Source: JAFASC01 sp034669505
GTDB taxonomy: Bacteria; Pseudomonadota; Alphaproteobacteria; Rhizobiales; Beijerinckiaceae
Direction: 5' to 3'
DNA length: 64,000 nt
Assembly: GCA_034669505.1 (NCBI GenBank)
Contig: JAXDNJ010000041.1
Span: 25,280-89,279, forward strand
Position numbers and translations under genes: made by a program. Positions 33,376 through 46,568 of the stretch are shown here, in pieces. Position 1 is the stretch's first letter, and every line of letters starts with the position of its first letter. The notes under the pieces are model-generated. The model was not told the origin of the DNA, made no database searches, and worked only from the letters and a program-made list of their open reading frames with translations.

Positions 33376-34674
33376 GTGAAAAACCGTTTTTGGGCTGACA
33401 AACAGGGGAGCGTCGGCCTGCTGTTCGGCGTCGCCTTCCCTGTTTTGGTCGGCGCTGCCGCGGTCGGCAACGAGTACACCCACATCGCCAACCGGCGCTC
33501 CAACCTGCAGCAGGCGGCTGACAGCGCGGCACTCGCCGCCGCCCAGCAGCTGAAGCTCGCCAACACGTCGGACGCTGTGGTTTCCAGCATCGCGCAGTCG
33601 ACTGCGCAGGCGAATATGGGCGCGGTTCAGGATCAACTGTCGGTCGACACGCAAATCCTGCAGAAGCGCACGCAGGTTAAAGTGACGCTCTCGGACACGA
33701 TGCAACTTTCCTGGGGAAAGATCATCGGCATGAGCAGCGTCGTCGTCAAAGCGACCGCCACTGCTCAACTCTTCGGTCCGGCGGGCAAACTATGCATGCT
33801 GGCGCTCGACACGAAGCAGGGCGGCACGTTGCATCTCGAAAAGAACTCGCAAGTTACGGCCAACGATTGCGTCGTCTACGCGAATTCCAAGGATAAGCAG
33901 GGGCTTCAGGCCGACGATAGCGCCGCGATCACAGCCTCGATGATCTGCACGGCCGGGGGGTATTCGGGAGGCAAGGCGCGGTTAAATCCCATACCCACGA
34001 CCGACTGTCCCTCGATGACCGATCCTTTGGCTTCGCGCCCGCGGCCCACGGTCGGCTCCTGTACCTCGACGCTGATGGTCGTAACCGGCGTGCAAACGCT
34101 TTACCCCGGCGTCTATTGCGGAGGATTGACGATCAAGGGAAGCGCCCAAGCAACTCTCGCGCCCGGCAACTACATTATGAACAACGGTCCACTGATCGTC
34201 CAGGACAACGCTTCGCTTATAGGGCAGTCCGCAGGAATCTATTTCACCGGCGATCAGGGCGGCCTGCGTTTCGATCCGAATACGACCATTTCACTGACGG
34301 CACCGAAGGACGGTGTGCTCGCCGGCTTCATCTTCTTTGAAGACCGCAACGTCTCCCAGCCTGTTCCGCCGCCGCCCGGTCCCCTTGGACTGCTGCCCCC
34401 GCCGCCGCCCGGCTCTCCGCCGATGCGCCAGTATCAGATCAGCAGCAACAACGCGCAGCAGTTCCTGGGCACGTTTTATCTCCCCGCGGGACGCCTGATC
34501 ATCGACGCGAAACGTCCCGTTGCGGCGCAATCCGCTTACACCGTCGTCGTTACGCGCCAGATCGATATCAAGGACGGGCCCAACCTCGTTTTGAACAGCG
34601 ACTATGCGAGCACCGATGTCCCGGTGCCCGAAGGCGTCGGCAATGCAACTCAGAAAGCGCGTCTGGCGCAGTAG
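33376..34674 (+). CDS. TadG-like pilus assembly / Tad domain protein
   Basis: A 432-residue protein beginning with GTG. Residues 8-30 form a membrane anchor (GSVGLLFGVAFPVLVGAAAVG), followed by the TadE/TadG-type segment NRRSNLQQAADSAALAAAQQLKLAN. This is the pseudopilin-like N-terminus of proteins tied to Flp/Tad pili. The rest is periplasmic or secreted, Gly- and Ser-rich, with a Pro-rich stretch near residues 330-350 and no von Willebrand A motif seen. The usual tad operon is not adjacent, so it is an orphan. Confidence 0.8.
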   Translation: MKNRFWADKQGSVGLLFGVAFPVLVGAAAVGNEYTHIANRRSNLQQAADSAALAAAQQLKLANTSDAVVSSIAQSTAQANMGAVQDQLSVDTQILQKRTQVKVTLSDTMQLSWGKIIGMSSVVVKATATAQLFGPAGKLCMLALDTKQGGTLHLEKNSQVTANDCVVYANSKDKQGLQADDSAAITASMICTAGGYSGGKARLNPIPTTDCPSMTDPLASRPRPTVGSCTSTLMVVTGVQTLYPGVYCGGLTIKGSAQATLAPGNYIMNNGPLIVQDNASLIGQSAGIYFTGDQGGLRFDPNTTISLTAPKDGVLAGFIFFEDRNVSQPVPPPPGPLGLLPPPPPGSPPMRQYQISSNNAQQFLGTFYLPAGRLIIDAKRPVAAQSAYTVVVTRQIDIKDGPNLVLNSDYASTDVPVPEGVGNATQKARLAQ

Positions 34675-34683
34675 GAACATGCA

Positions 34684-35553
34684 ATGACGGAATCTCGAAT
34701 TGGGGTGCGAGAGGGATGCCTCGTCCACGGCCAGATATCCGCGCCGGAACTGAACGATGCGGTCGACTGCACGATCTGGGACATCAGTCACGAGGGAGCG
34801 CGGTTGATCCTGCCGGATGGCGCGACCATCCCGGACAAGGTCAGGATCAGCACGCCCTTCTCGATTGCGCCGCGGCGAGCCGAGGTGTGCTGGCGCGCAG
34901 GCAACGAAGCCGGCATCCGGCTGCTCGGCGAGAGCAAGCAGGCGACCGGCGGCGACGCCGAACAGAGCAATGCAAACCTTGTCGAGCAGTTGCGCGAGAT
35001 GCGCCGTCGCCTTGAGGAGGCGGAAGCGCGCGCATCACAATCTATGAACGACACGGGCCGTGTTGCCATGGGCCTGCGCGAGCTTGGAAGCGCCGCCAAG
35101 AAAGACCGCAGCTTCACCTATGTGCTCGATGACGACGCCCGCATTCTGGTGACCGACGACGACCCGATCCTGCGCGAATTCGCGCGTGTTCACCTGACCA
35201 CGCCGACCGCTGCGGTTGAAGTGGCCGAAAGCGCCGAGGAAGGCCTTGCCTGCCTCGATAAGGGAGAGTTCGACATCGCGCTCGTCGATCTCGAAATGCC
35301 GGGAATGGGCGGCCTCGAAATGATCCGGCGGGTGCGTGCGCATCCCGTCCATTGCGATTTGCCCATCGTCGTCGTCACCGGCCGTGACGACATGAGCTCG
35401 ATCGATTTCGCCTATGAAGCGGGCGCGACGTCGTTCGTGACGAAGCCCGTCAACTGGCGGCTCATGAGCTATCAGCTGCGCTACGTTCTGCGCGCGCAAC
35501 GCTCCTATCACGCGCGATCGCTCGGCCCAAGCGAGTTGCCGCTGGCCGGCTAA
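34684..35553 (+). CDS. PilZ domain response regulator
   Basis: A 289-residue two-domain protein. Residues 1-80 resemble a PilZ domain (VDCTIWDISHEGARLILPDGATIPDKVRI, then AEVCWRAGNEAGIRLL), which in active form binds cyclic di-GMP. The upstream RxxxR motif is not convincing, so binding may be lost. A coiled linker follows (residues 95-125). The receiver domain spans about residues 150-270, with acidic TDDD, phospho-acceptor D in LVDLEMPGMGG, and K in FVTKPVNW. It may connect a phosphorelay to surface attachment; the neighbouring EAL and GGDEF genes support a c-di-GMP theme. Confidence 0.85.
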   Translation: MTESRIGVREGCLVHGQISAPELNDAVDCTIWDISHEGARLILPDGATIPDKVRISTPFSIAPRRAEVCWRAGNEAGIRLLGESKQATGGDAEQSNANLVEQLREMRRRLEEAEARASQSMNDTGRVAMGLRELGSAAKKDRSFTYVLDDDARILVTDDDPILREFARVHLTTPTAAVEVAESAEEGLACLDKGEFDIALVDLEMPGMGGLEMIRRVRAHPVHCDLPIVVVTGRDDMSSIDFAYEAGATSFVTKPVNWRLMSYQLRYVLRAQRSYHARSLGPSELPLAG

Positions 35554-35586
35554 GAACCACCGTCGACCTAATGGGAACGGGCGGCC

Positions 35587-36354
35587 TTAAGCCGTGCGTA
35601 TCACCTTCGATGACGATGCAGCCAGCATCTGGTCGATTTCTGCCGCCGGCACGGGCTTGGAGAACAGATATCCCTGCAGATAATGGCAACCGGCAATGCG
35701 CAGAAATTGCTGCTGCTGGGTAGTTTCGACACCTTCCGCGGTCACCTTGAGACCGATAGCGCGCGCAAGTGCGATCACGGCGTGCACGATCGCCGCCGAT
35801 TGCATCATCGTCACATCGTCGATGAAAGATTTGTCGATCTTCAGCTTCGTGAACGGCATCCGGCGTAGATAAGACAGGCTCGAATAGCCGATCCCGAAAT
35901 CGTCCAACGCGAGACTGATGCCGAAGCTGCGCAAGTGCCGGAGCTGCGCCTCGGCGCTCGCGGGATCCTCGAAAAATGCAGTCTCGACGATTTCGAGCTC
36001 CAGGCGAGTTAAGGGAAAGCCGGTTCCACGCACATTTTCGATAAGCCGCTCGACAAAGCGAGCCTTCTGAAACTGTGTTGGGGAGACGTTGACGCTGAGC
36101 ATAAGGCTCTGCCAGCGCAAGGCCTCGCGGCAAGCGCGCTTCAGTACCCAGGTGCCGAGTTCGTCCGAGAGCCCGTGCGCTTCGACCGCGGCCAGGAAAT
36201 CGGCCGGCCCGAGCGCGCCGCGGACCGGATGCTGCCAACGCACGAGCGCCTCGACGCCCGCCATGGACTGGCCGTCCGGCAGCATCTGCGGCTGGTAGGC
36301 AAGAAAGAGTTCGTCCCGTTCAAGGGCGGCGACCAGTTGCTCCCGACTGAACAT
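35587..36354 (-). CDS. EAL domain cyclic-di-GMP phosphodiesterase
   Basis: A 255-residue stand-alone EAL domain; the ATG at 36354 has a strong GAGGGAAGG site, better than the ATG seven codons upstream. Motifs seen: YQPQMLPDGQSMAGVEALVRW (the EAL Glu that binds metal), LSVNVSPTQF with the metal-binding Asn, ELEIVETAFF, LDDFGIGYSSLSYLRRMPFTKLKIDKSFI with the catalytic Asp pair and Lys, and VTAEGVETTQQ with the final Glu. All catalytic residues are present, so it should hydrolyse c-di-GMP. No sensory domain is attached. Confidence 0.93.
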   Translation of the reverse strand: MFSREQLVAALERDELFLAYQPQMLPDGQSMAGVEALVRWQHPVRGALGPADFLAAVEAHGLSDELGTWVLKRACREALRWQSLMLSVNVSPTQFQKARFVERLIENVRGTGFPLTRLELEIVETAFFEDPASAEAQLRHLRSFGISLALDDFGIGYSSLSYLRRMPFTKLKIDKSFIDDVTMMQSAAIVHAVIALARAIGLKVTAEGVETTQQQQFLRIAGCHYLQGYLFSKPVPAAEIDQMLAASSSKVIRTA

Positions 36355-36493
36355 GCGCCTTCCCTCGATTTGCAAGCGGCCGCGATAGTACAGAATAACA
36401 GGCCGGGGTTAAGCAACGCTTGTGCGTTTCTAAACGCGGGATACCCGGCACCGAATTAATCGCCTGCATACAAGTTGCTGCGATGCTTGGCGG

Positions 36494-39214
36494 ATGCGGC
36501 TCCGCGGATCAATCAGCGCCAAACTGATGAGCCTCGTCCTGATCTCGGTCGGGGTGGCGCTCCTCGTCGGGACGGGGCTCGGGCTCTGGCAGGAACTGCA
36601 GCGTTATGCCTTCGAGAAGCGCGAGGCGTTGCTCGCGCAAGCCGGAATCCTGGCGAGCGCGACCTCGCAGGCCGCGCAAACCCATGACACCGGCGCGGCG
36701 CTGCAAACGCTGCGGGCGGTCGGCCGGATGCCGGGCGTTCTCTTCGCCGATCTCGTCGATGCGGAAGGAGCCCCGATCGCGAGCCTCGGGGAGGCGATAC
36801 GGCTCTCCGATGAAGTCCACCTGGACGAAGCGAGCAACGTCGACGTCCCCCTGCTGCTGCAGCTTTTGGCCGGACGTACGGTCGCCGTCTCGGTGCCGGT
36901 CGTCAGCGCCGGCGAGCGTGTCGGCACCCTCAATCTGATCAGCGACACGAGCGATCTCTTCGCGCGCTTCCGCCAATTCGTTTCGACCAATCTGCTCGCT
37001 GCGGGATTGACGATCGTCCTCGGCCTCGCGCTGTCGATCCGTTTGCAGAGATCAATCACGCGACCGCTCGCCGACCTCACGCGCACGATGTCGAACATTG
37101 AGGTGACGCACGATTACAACCGGTCGGTCGCGATGAAGAGCGATGACGAGTTCGGCGTGCTGGCCTCCGCCTTCAACGGCATGATGGGTGAAATCCGCGA
37201 GCGCGATACACAGATCGCGCAGCATATGGAGCATCTGGAGAGCGAAGTCGCCGACCGCACGCGCGATCTTAACAAGGCGAAGCAAGCAGCGGAATCGGCG
37301 AATGCCGCCAAATCCGAATTTCTGGCGGTCATGAGCCACGAAATCCGCACGCCGATGAACGGCATGCTGGTGATGGCGGAACTTCTGGCCGCAGCGGATT
37401 TGCCGGAGCGGCAGAGGCGCTATGCCGAAGTGATCGCACGCTCCGGGCAGAGCCTGCTCGCGGTGATCAACGACATTCTCGATTTTTCCAAGGTCGAGGC
37501 CGGGAAGATCGATCTGGAAACAATCGACATCGATGTCGCGGAACTCATCGACACGAGCGTCACGTTGTTCGGCGAAAAGGCGAAGACCAAGAACCTGGAT
37601 TTCGCCGCGCTGATCGAGCCGGATGTGCCGCCGCATATAGCGGGCGATCCCGTCCGGATCAGCCAAATCCTCGGCAATCTCGTCAACAACGCACTGAAAT
37701 TCACGGCTGAGGGATCGGTCTTGATACGGCTTCAGCGCAACGGCGACATGCTGCGCTTCAGCGTCAGGGATTCCGGCATCGGCATTCCGCCAGAGAAGCA
37801 GGGTGAACTCTTCCGCGCCTTTTCGCAGGCCGACAGTTCGACGACGCGCCGCTTCGGCGGAACGGGTCTTGGACTATCGATCTGCAAGAAGCTCGTCGAG
37901 GCCATGCAGGGCACGATCGGCGTCGACAGCGTCGAGGGCGAAGGCTCGACCTTCTGGTTCGATCTGCCCATTGCCGGCGAGAGCGCCGCGCGGGAGCTTG
38001 TCCTCGCCCCTGCCCGCGCGAACGACGTCGCGATCGCCGTCTCAGGCGAAGCGACGCGTGCCGTGCTCGCGCAGGAACTGACGCTGCGCGGCTACGGCGT
38101 GCGCGTGCAGGACCTTGCCGAAGTGCCAAGCACGGCGTGTCTCTTCGCCGACATCGCCGATCTCACACGCCTTGGCCATAGGCCTGCGGGTGCCGCGCGT
38201 ATCATCGCGCTCGCCCCGCTCGGCGATGCCGCGCACGAGGGGCGAAGCACCGCGCTCGTCGACGGGGTGCTGCGCCGCCCGCTCGTGTACGACGAACTGC
38301 GCCCGATGCTGGATCGGCTCGGCAAAGGCGAGCGCTTGGACGCAGAACGCGTGCAACAATCGGCGCAGCGCGAGACCCTGCCGCAATTTGCCGCCGCCCA
38401 TATCCTCGTGGCCGACGACAGCGAGGTAAACCTAGAGGTCGCCTGCGAGGCGCTGAAGCGTCTTGGCATTCATCGCGTCGAGATCGTCGGCGACGGACTG
38501 GCGGCGTTCAACGCGGCTGTCGCGAAAAAATTCGATCTCATCCTGATGGACGGCAGCATGCCGGAACTCGACGGGTTCGAATCGGCACGCCGCATCCGAG
38601 CGCACGAGCAGGAAAACGACGCCACACCAACCCCGATTATCGCGCTGACCGCACATGTCGCCGGAGCCGGAGCCGACGCATGGCGTGACGTCGGAATGGA
38701 CGGCGTCCTGCACAAGCCGTTCTCGGTAAAGAAGCTCGCCGAATGCATTGGCACTTTCCTGGTACCGAGCGGCGCAGAAGAAGGCGGGGATGTTTGCGAT
38801 GCGGCGCCGGAGGCGCGCGGCCTGCAGCCGCAGGATGACGCCGCGCTACTCGATCCGGAGACGACCGAGCGCCTGCTGCAAACCGCGCAATCGGGGCGGC
38901 GCGATTTCATCGCGCGCATTCTCACGCTGTACCAGAGCCACGCCCCGCGCGTGCTTGCCGATTTGCGCGAAGCGGCGGGACGCAGCGACGAGATCGGCGT
39001 CGCGGCTGCGGCGCACAGCCTCAAATCGATGAGCCTGAACATGGGCGTCGGCAGCCTTGCGGCGCGGCTGGCCAGCATCGAAGCGGCGGCGCGCAATTCG
39101 CGCGAAGTGCCTGCCGCGAGCGAACTCGACGGATTGCGCGCGCTCCTCGATACGACGATTGCCGAACTGCTTCGTACGTTTGCGATGAGCGAGCCGGCCA
39201 AGCTCTCGGCCTGA
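36494..39214 (+). CDS. hybrid sensor histidine kinase with receiver and Hpt domains
   Basis: A 906-residue membrane kinase. The N-terminal TM helix (residues 10-30), a periplasmic sensor (40-150), the second TM (about 160-180) and a HAMP domain precede the HisKA dimerisation helix FLAVMSHEIRTPMNGM with the phospho-accepting His. The HATPase has NALKFTAEG, RDSGIGIPPEKQ and FGGTGLGLSICKKL. A degenerate pseudo-receiver (about residues 500-600) lacks the Asp, then comes a true receiver with VADDSEVNLEVA, LMDGSMPELDGFES and HKPF. A C-terminal Hpt domain carries HSLKSMS. This is a BarA/RcsC-type phosphorelay. Its partner regulator is not adjacent. Confidence 0.93.
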   Translation: MRLRGSISAKLMSLVLISVGVALLVGTGLGLWQELQRYAFEKREALLAQAGILASATSQAAQTHDTGAALQTLRAVGRMPGVLFADLVDAEGAPIASLGEAIRLSDEVHLDEASNVDVPLLLQLLAGRTVAVSVPVVSAGERVGTLNLISDTSDLFARFRQFVSTNLLAAGLTIVLGLALSIRLQRSITRPLADLTRTMSNIEVTHDYNRSVAMKSDDEFGVLASAFNGMMGEIRERDTQIAQHMEHLESEVADRTRDLNKAKQAAESANAAKSEFLAVMSHEIRTPMNGMLVMAELLAAADLPERQRRYAEVIARSGQSLLAVINDILDFSKVEAGKIDLETIDIDVAELIDTSVTLFGEKAKTKNLDFAALIEPDVPPHIAGDPVRISQILGNLVNNALKFTAEGSVLIRLQRNGDMLRFSVRDSGIGIPPEKQGELFRAFSQADSSTTRRFGGTGLGLSICKKLVEAMQGTIGVDSVEGEGSTFWFDLPIAGESAARELVLAPARANDVAIAVSGEATRAVLAQELTLRGYGVRVQDLAEVPSTACLFADIADLTRLGHRPAGAARIIALAPLGDAAHEGRSTALVDGVLRRPLVYDELRPMLDRLGKGERLDAERVQQSAQRETLPQFAAAHILVADDSEVNLEVACEALKRLGIHRVEIVGDGLAAFNAAVAKKFDLILMDGSMPELDGFESARRIRAHEQENDATPTPIIALTAHVAGAGADAWRDVGMDGVLHKPFSVKKLAECIGTFLVPSGAEEGGDVCDAAPEARGLQPQDDAALLDPETTERLLQTAQSGRRDFIARILTLYQSHAPRVLADLREAAGRSDEIGVAAAAHSLKSMSLNMGVGSLAARLASIEAAARNSREVPAASELDGLRALLDTTIAELLRTFAMSEPAKLSA

Positions 39215-39228
39215 CCGAGCCCGCCGAT

Positions 39229-42528
<3,300 letters not shown>

Positions 42529-42713
42529 CGGTTCAACGCATCGGCGCCGCGGAAGACCGCGTGCGAGGCCTGTCAACGATCATCGGCTCGCACTCTCCAG
42601 GCCGCGCATCGAAATGACAGAATACGGAGAAGCCGCCTTGGTTCCGGCACCGGGGCGCATTGCGGAACCTCCGGCCCCCTTCCTCATTCGCCTGTCATTG
42701 CCGTGGAGCAGGC

Positions 42714-43403
42714 ATGATCGAGGCAGTGATTTTCGACGTTGACGGCACGCTGGTCGACACAGTCGATCAGCACGCCGCTGCGTGGCAGCGGACCCTTGCG
42801 CATTTCGGCCACGACGTGGATTTCGCCGCGATCCGCTCGCAGATCGGCAAGGGCGGCGACCAGCTGATGCCGGTCTTCCTGCCGAAGGAAGAGGTCGAGC
42901 GGCGCGGCAAGGCGATCGAGGATTTCCGCAAAGATCTGTTCAAACGCGAGTACCTGCCGCATGTGCGGGGATTTCCGAAGGTGCGCGATCTCTTCGAGCG
43001 AATTCTGGCAGGCGGCAAACGCATCGCGCTTGCCTCCTCCGCCAAGGGCGACGAACTCATGGCCTACAAAAAGGCCGCCGACATCGTCCATCTCGTCGAC
43101 GAGGAAACAAGCTCCGACGACGCGGAGCGCTCAAAGCCGCATCCCGACATTTTTGAAGCCGCGCTGGCGCGGCTGAAGCTTCCGGCGCAGCGGGCGATGG
43201 TGGTCGGGGACTCGCCCTATGACGCGGAGGCGGCGGGAAAGGCCGGAATGAAGACGGTCGGCGTCCTCTGCGGCGGCTTTCCCGAGGCGGACCTGCGCAA
43301 GGCGGGCTCCGCGCAGATTTTCCGCGATCCGGCCGACCTCCTCGCCAATTACGGCCGCTCCCTTATCTGCGAGGAGGAGATGGAGAAAGGGAGCGTTCGA
43401 TGA
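42714..43403 (+). CDS. HAD family hydrolase (phosphatase, subfamily IA)
   Basis: A 229-residue HAD phosphatase with a helical cap. Motif I is FDVDGTLVDT (nucleophile Asp), motif II is LASSAKGDE, motif III Lys lies in DAERSKPHPDIFE, and motif IV is VVGDSPYDAEAAG. It resembles phosphoglycolate phosphatase or beta-phosphoglucomutase-like proteins, but the specificity cannot be given. The ATG at 42714 has a GGAG site. The stop codon overlaps the next small gene by four bases. Confidence 0.88.
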   Translation: MIEAVIFDVDGTLVDTVDQHAAAWQRTLAHFGHDVDFAAIRSQIGKGGDQLMPVFLPKEEVERRGKAIEDFRKDLFKREYLPHVRGFPKVRDLFERILAGGKRIALASSAKGDELMAYKKAADIVHLVDEETSSDDAERSKPHPDIFEAALARLKLPAQRAMVVGDSPYDAEAAGKAGMKTVGVLCGGFPEADLRKAGSAQIFRDPADLLANYGRSLICEEEMEKGSVR

Positions 43404-43606
43404 CACGGAAATCGCGCGATCCGAAGAAGGCCGGCTCAGGCAAAGACCCGAGGAGCGAGGGCAACGAACAGCGCCCGGCGCCGGTGATGCCTCCGGCGGG
43501 ACCCCATGCCGAGGCCCGTCTCACCAATCCCGACGCCACCCCCGGGACGGGCTCCCTCACCCGCAGCGACCACGGCGAAGTGGAAACCGATCCCGGCGGT
43601 GGGTGA
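43400..43606 (+). CDS. small disordered hypothetical protein
   Basis: A 68-residue polar protein rich in Pro, Gly, Glu and Lys, without predicted structure. It starts inside the stop region of the HAD gene (ATGA), which argues that it is translated. No known function. Confidence 0.55.
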   Translation: MTRKSRDPKKAGSGKDPRSEGNEQRPAPVMPPAGPHAEARLTNPDATPGTGSLTRSDHGEVETDPGGG

Positions 43607-43658
43607 TTTGCCGGTCCAAAGCGCGCTAGATTCCCTCACAGGTGAGTCGGACGCAGCG

Positions 43659-44165
43659 ATGGACAAGAGCTCGGAAGCATTTCGGACGATCACCGAGGTC
43701 GCGGAAAATCTCGATCTGCCGCAGCATGTGCTGCGCTTTTGGGAGACGCGCTTCACGCAGATCAAGCCGCTGAAACGCGCCGGCGGACGCCGCTATTACC
43801 GGCCGGAAGATGTGCAGCTGATCACCGCGATTCGGCGATTATTGTACGATGAGGGCTTTACCATCCGCGGCGTGCAGCGCCTGTTGCGCGAAAAGGGTGC
43901 CAAGGCGATCACGGCGGGGGCTGTCGCCACGCCGTTCGGCGGCAGCAATGATCGCGGGCCGCTTGCGGCCCGGCGCGGTGAAGAAGAGCAGATCGAGTCC
44001 GCCGGCGAATTGCTGCGCACCCCGAATGGCGCCGAATTCGGGCACGTGGCAAACGGTGCGGAAGCGTCGAGTCCGAATTTGGACCGCGGCGCAATCGAAT
44101 CGCTCCTCGAACAACTGAGCGAATGCCGCCGCATCCTTGACGGCGTTCTCCACCCGCGCAGCTGA
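43659..44165 (+). CDS. MerR family transcriptional regulator
   Basis: A 168-residue regulator. The N-terminal MerR DNA-binding domain has ITEVAENLDLPQHVLRFWETRFTQIKPLKRAGGRRYYRPEDVQLI (helix-turn-helix plus wing) and IRGVQRLLREKG. The C-terminal half (about 80 residues) is unlike metal- or drug-binding MerR proteins. This type is common in Rhizobiales, often beside ihfA, which is not seen here. Start chosen at ATG 43659, the natural start for the fold. It ends directly against the convergent GGDEF gene. Confidence 0.88.
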   Translation: MDKSSEAFRTITEVAENLDLPQHVLRFWETRFTQIKPLKRAGGRRYYRPEDVQLITAIRRLLYDEGFTIRGVQRLLREKGAKAITAGAVATPFGGSNDRGPLAARRGEEEQIESAGELLRTPNGAEFGHVANGAEASSPNLDRGAIESLLEQLSECRRILDGVLHPRS

Positions 44166-46130
44166 TCACGCCGATTGCGCGGCGGACCCGTTCTCCCAGT
44201 TGCTCGCGACCGAGACCAGCGGCGGTGCCGTATGGGCGCGATTTCGTCCGCCGCGCTTTGCCTCGTAAAGCGCGCTGTCAGCAGCCATTACGAGAATGGC
44301 CGCATCGGGCTTCTCCCTCCCGAGGCCGGATGAGCGCATCGTTGCGATGCCGAGACTAATCGTGACGATATCGAGCGGCGAGTTCCCAGTATGGGGAATT
44401 GCAAGCGCCATAATGGCCGCGCGCACCCGCTCCGCAATTGTCTTGGCGCCATTGGCATCTGTGTTCGGCAGCAGAAGCGCGAATTCCTCACCGCCGAAAC
44501 GCGCCGCGAAATCCCCGGGACGCTGCACCGCGTCGGAGATCGCGCTCGCAACAAGACGAAGGCACTCGTCGCCGGCAGGGTGGCCGTATTCATCGTTGAA
44601 TTTTTTGAAGCGATCGATGTCGATAAGAGCAAGCGAAAGCGACGCGCCACTCTCGCGCATGGCGCGCCGCCACTCCATGGACAACGCGTCTTCGAAAGCG
44701 CGGCGATTGGCGATGCGGGTGAGCCCGTCGGTGCGCGACAATTCACGGAGCTGCGCCTCAAGCTTCTTGCGTTCGGTGATGTCGCGCGTCACCGCGACAA
44801 TGCCGTCCGGCCGCGCGGCAGCGTCACGCGCGATACGGAGCGAAGATTCCAACCAGATTTTGCTGCCGTCTTTCTTGACGGCCTGGTAGGTGAGCACGAC
44901 TTCCTGCGCCTCGCGCGACCAAAGCCGGGCGACCGCTTGCTCGATTTCCTCGCGATATTCCGGGCTTGTCACGTCGAGCGCGGAGTGACCCATCAATTCC
45001 TCGGGCGTGTAGCCGAGGAGGCGGATACAGGCCGGCGAGACGTAGCGGCGCACGTGATCGCGCCCGACGCGGCTCACCATGTCGCTCGAATATTCGGCAA
45101 GTAGCCGGAAATTGGCTTCACTCTCCGCCAGCGCGGCGCGCGATTTGGCGCGATTGTTGAGTTCTTTGACAAGGAAGAATCCAAGGAGTCCGATTGTCGA
45201 GACGATGATCGAGACGATGATTGCGTCGGCAATCGTATCGCTGCGCCACCCGGCAAGCGCTTCGCTTGTCGCGACCGCGCCGAATGTCACGAGCGGAAAA
45301 CGCGCACTGGCGCGATAGCCGATCAGCCGGTCGACATTGTCGACAGGCGAGACGGCTCGGTAGTTTCCGTCGCCCGCTTTGCGCAGCTGCTCGGTAAACA
45401 ACAAGCTCCCGGACATGTCGCGGCCGATGTCGTCGTCCTTGAAGGGCCGGCGGGCGAGGATCTTCCCGTCGCGCCGAAGCAGCACGATAGATCCAAGCTC
45501 GCCCACATCGAACCTTTCGTAAAAATCGACGAAATACGACACATCGACCGTGGCGTTGACCACGCCGGCGAAACTGCCATCGGGATGGCGGAAGGCGCGA
45601 GCAACGGGAATGATCCATTCGCCGGTCGACCGGCTATGCACGGGAAAGCCGATGTGTGGCTCGGCCGCGGGCGACGTCTTCAGTCGTTGAAAATATTCGC
45701 GATCGCTGTTGTTGAGAGCAGGCGAGAAGTTCGGTACGGAACTCGCAAGCCAGCGCCCGTCCTCGCCATACACGAAGATGTTCTTGAGCCGCGGCAGCGC
45801 TTTGACTTCAACCGCGAGCAGCCGGTTCAACCGGGCCAATGCCGCCGGCGACGTGCCGTCGATCTGCAGCCGCTCTTGCAATCCGATCAGGGCCGTGTCG
45901 GCCATTTCGATCGTATCCTCGGCGTGCTGCAACACCGACTGCGCGAGGTTTGAAGTCGTCGACGCGATCTTGGCGAGTTCGCGGCCGCTAGCGCGATAGT
46001 CCTGCCAGGCCTCGAAGCCGGCCACCGCGACACAGACGAAAACGATGAAGATTCCGAGCCGCGCCGGAAGCGAGCCCTTGGCGCCCGTAGAAGGCAAATT
46101 GAACAAATCCCAAAATGATCTTTGCGACAT
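44166..46130 (-). CDS. diguanylate cyclase with dCache and PAS sensor domains
   Basis: A 654-residue membrane protein. N-terminal TM (about residues 20-40), an extracytoplasmic dCache-type sensor (YFQRLKTSPAAEPHIGFPV and VVNATVDVSYFVDFYE), a second TM near residue 305, then PAS/PAC (LAEYSSDMVSRV...LGYTPEELMGH, SSLRIARDAAARPDGIVAVTRDITERKK) and a C-terminal GGDEF domain. The active site reads ARFGGEEFALLLP, so it should make c-di-GMP. An RxxD inhibitory site upstream is not evident. With the EAL protein and PilZ-receiver it forms part of a dispersed c-di-GMP gene set in this window. Confidence 0.93.
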   Translation of the reverse strand: MSQRSFWDLFNLPSTGAKGSLPARLGIFIVFVCVAVAGFEAWQDYRASGRELAKIASTTSNLAQSVLQHAEDTIEMADTALIGLQERLQIDGTSPAALARLNRLLAVEVKALPRLKNIFVYGEDGRWLASSVPNFSPALNNSDREYFQRLKTSPAAEPHIGFPVHSRSTGEWIIPVARAFRHPDGSFAGVVNATVDVSYFVDFYERFDVGELGSIVLLRRDGKILARRPFKDDDIGRDMSGSLLFTEQLRKAGDGNYRAVSPVDNVDRLIGYRASARFPLVTFGAVATSEALAGWRSDTIADAIIVSIIVSTIGLLGFFLVKELNNRAKSRAALAESEANFRLLAEYSSDMVSRVGRDHVRRYVSPACIRLLGYTPEELMGHSALDVTSPEYREEIEQAVARLWSREAQEVVLTYQAVKKDGSKIWLESSLRIARDAAARPDGIVAVTRDITERKKLEAQLRELSRTDGLTRIANRRAFEDALSMEWRRAMRESGASLSLALIDIDRFKKFNDEYGHPAGDECLRLVASAISDAVQRPGDFAARFGGEEFALLLPNTDANGAKTIAERVRAAIMALAIPHTGNSPLDIVTISLGIATMRSSGLGREKPDAAILVMAADSALYEAKRGGRNRAHTAPPLVSVASNWENGSAAQSA

Positions 46131-46331
46131 GAAAGGCGCCGTGTGTCACCCGCTTTTGCAACGAGTAGACGAGGCGCAGGTTTAATTTTTTAGTCCTTCG
46201 CATGCTGGCAAGGACAATCATCCTTTACGAAACACTAAGAGAACGCGGAGCCTCTCACAGCCTTGCCACAATCGAATTGTTAACCACACGCGCTCACCCT
46301 TGCGACGAACCGTTTCGAAAAGGAAGCCTCC

Positions 46332-46568
46332 GTGAGAACCATCGCCATCTCTACCCTGCTCTCAGCGCTGGTGCTCACCCCCGCGGCGGCCGGGGAACGG
46401 CTCGGCGACGGCGCGATGGGGGCGCTCGCCGGCGCCGTTGTTGCCGGCCCGGTCGGATTGGTCGCAGGCGGCGTCATTGGCTACGCCGGGGGCCCGAATA
46501 TTTCCGAGCGGCTCGGGATCAACAAGCCGCGCCATCGCCGGGTTCGGCACGTCTATCGCTACCGCTGA
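46332..46568 (+). CDS. small secreted glycine-rich protein
   Basis: A 78-residue protein starting with GTG and carrying a signal peptide (residues 1-20, cleavage after AAA). The mature part has a glycine-zipper-like hydrophobic stretch (GAMGALAGAVVAGPVGLVAGGVIGYAGG) and a basic C-terminus (KPRHRRVRHVYRYR). Such proteins may associate with membranes; the role is unknown. It converges with the NIPSNAP gene with no gap. Confidence 0.7.
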   Translation: MRTIAISTLLSALVLTPAAAGERLGDGAMGALAGAVVAGPVGLVAGGVIGYAGGPNISERLGINKPRHRRVRHVYRYR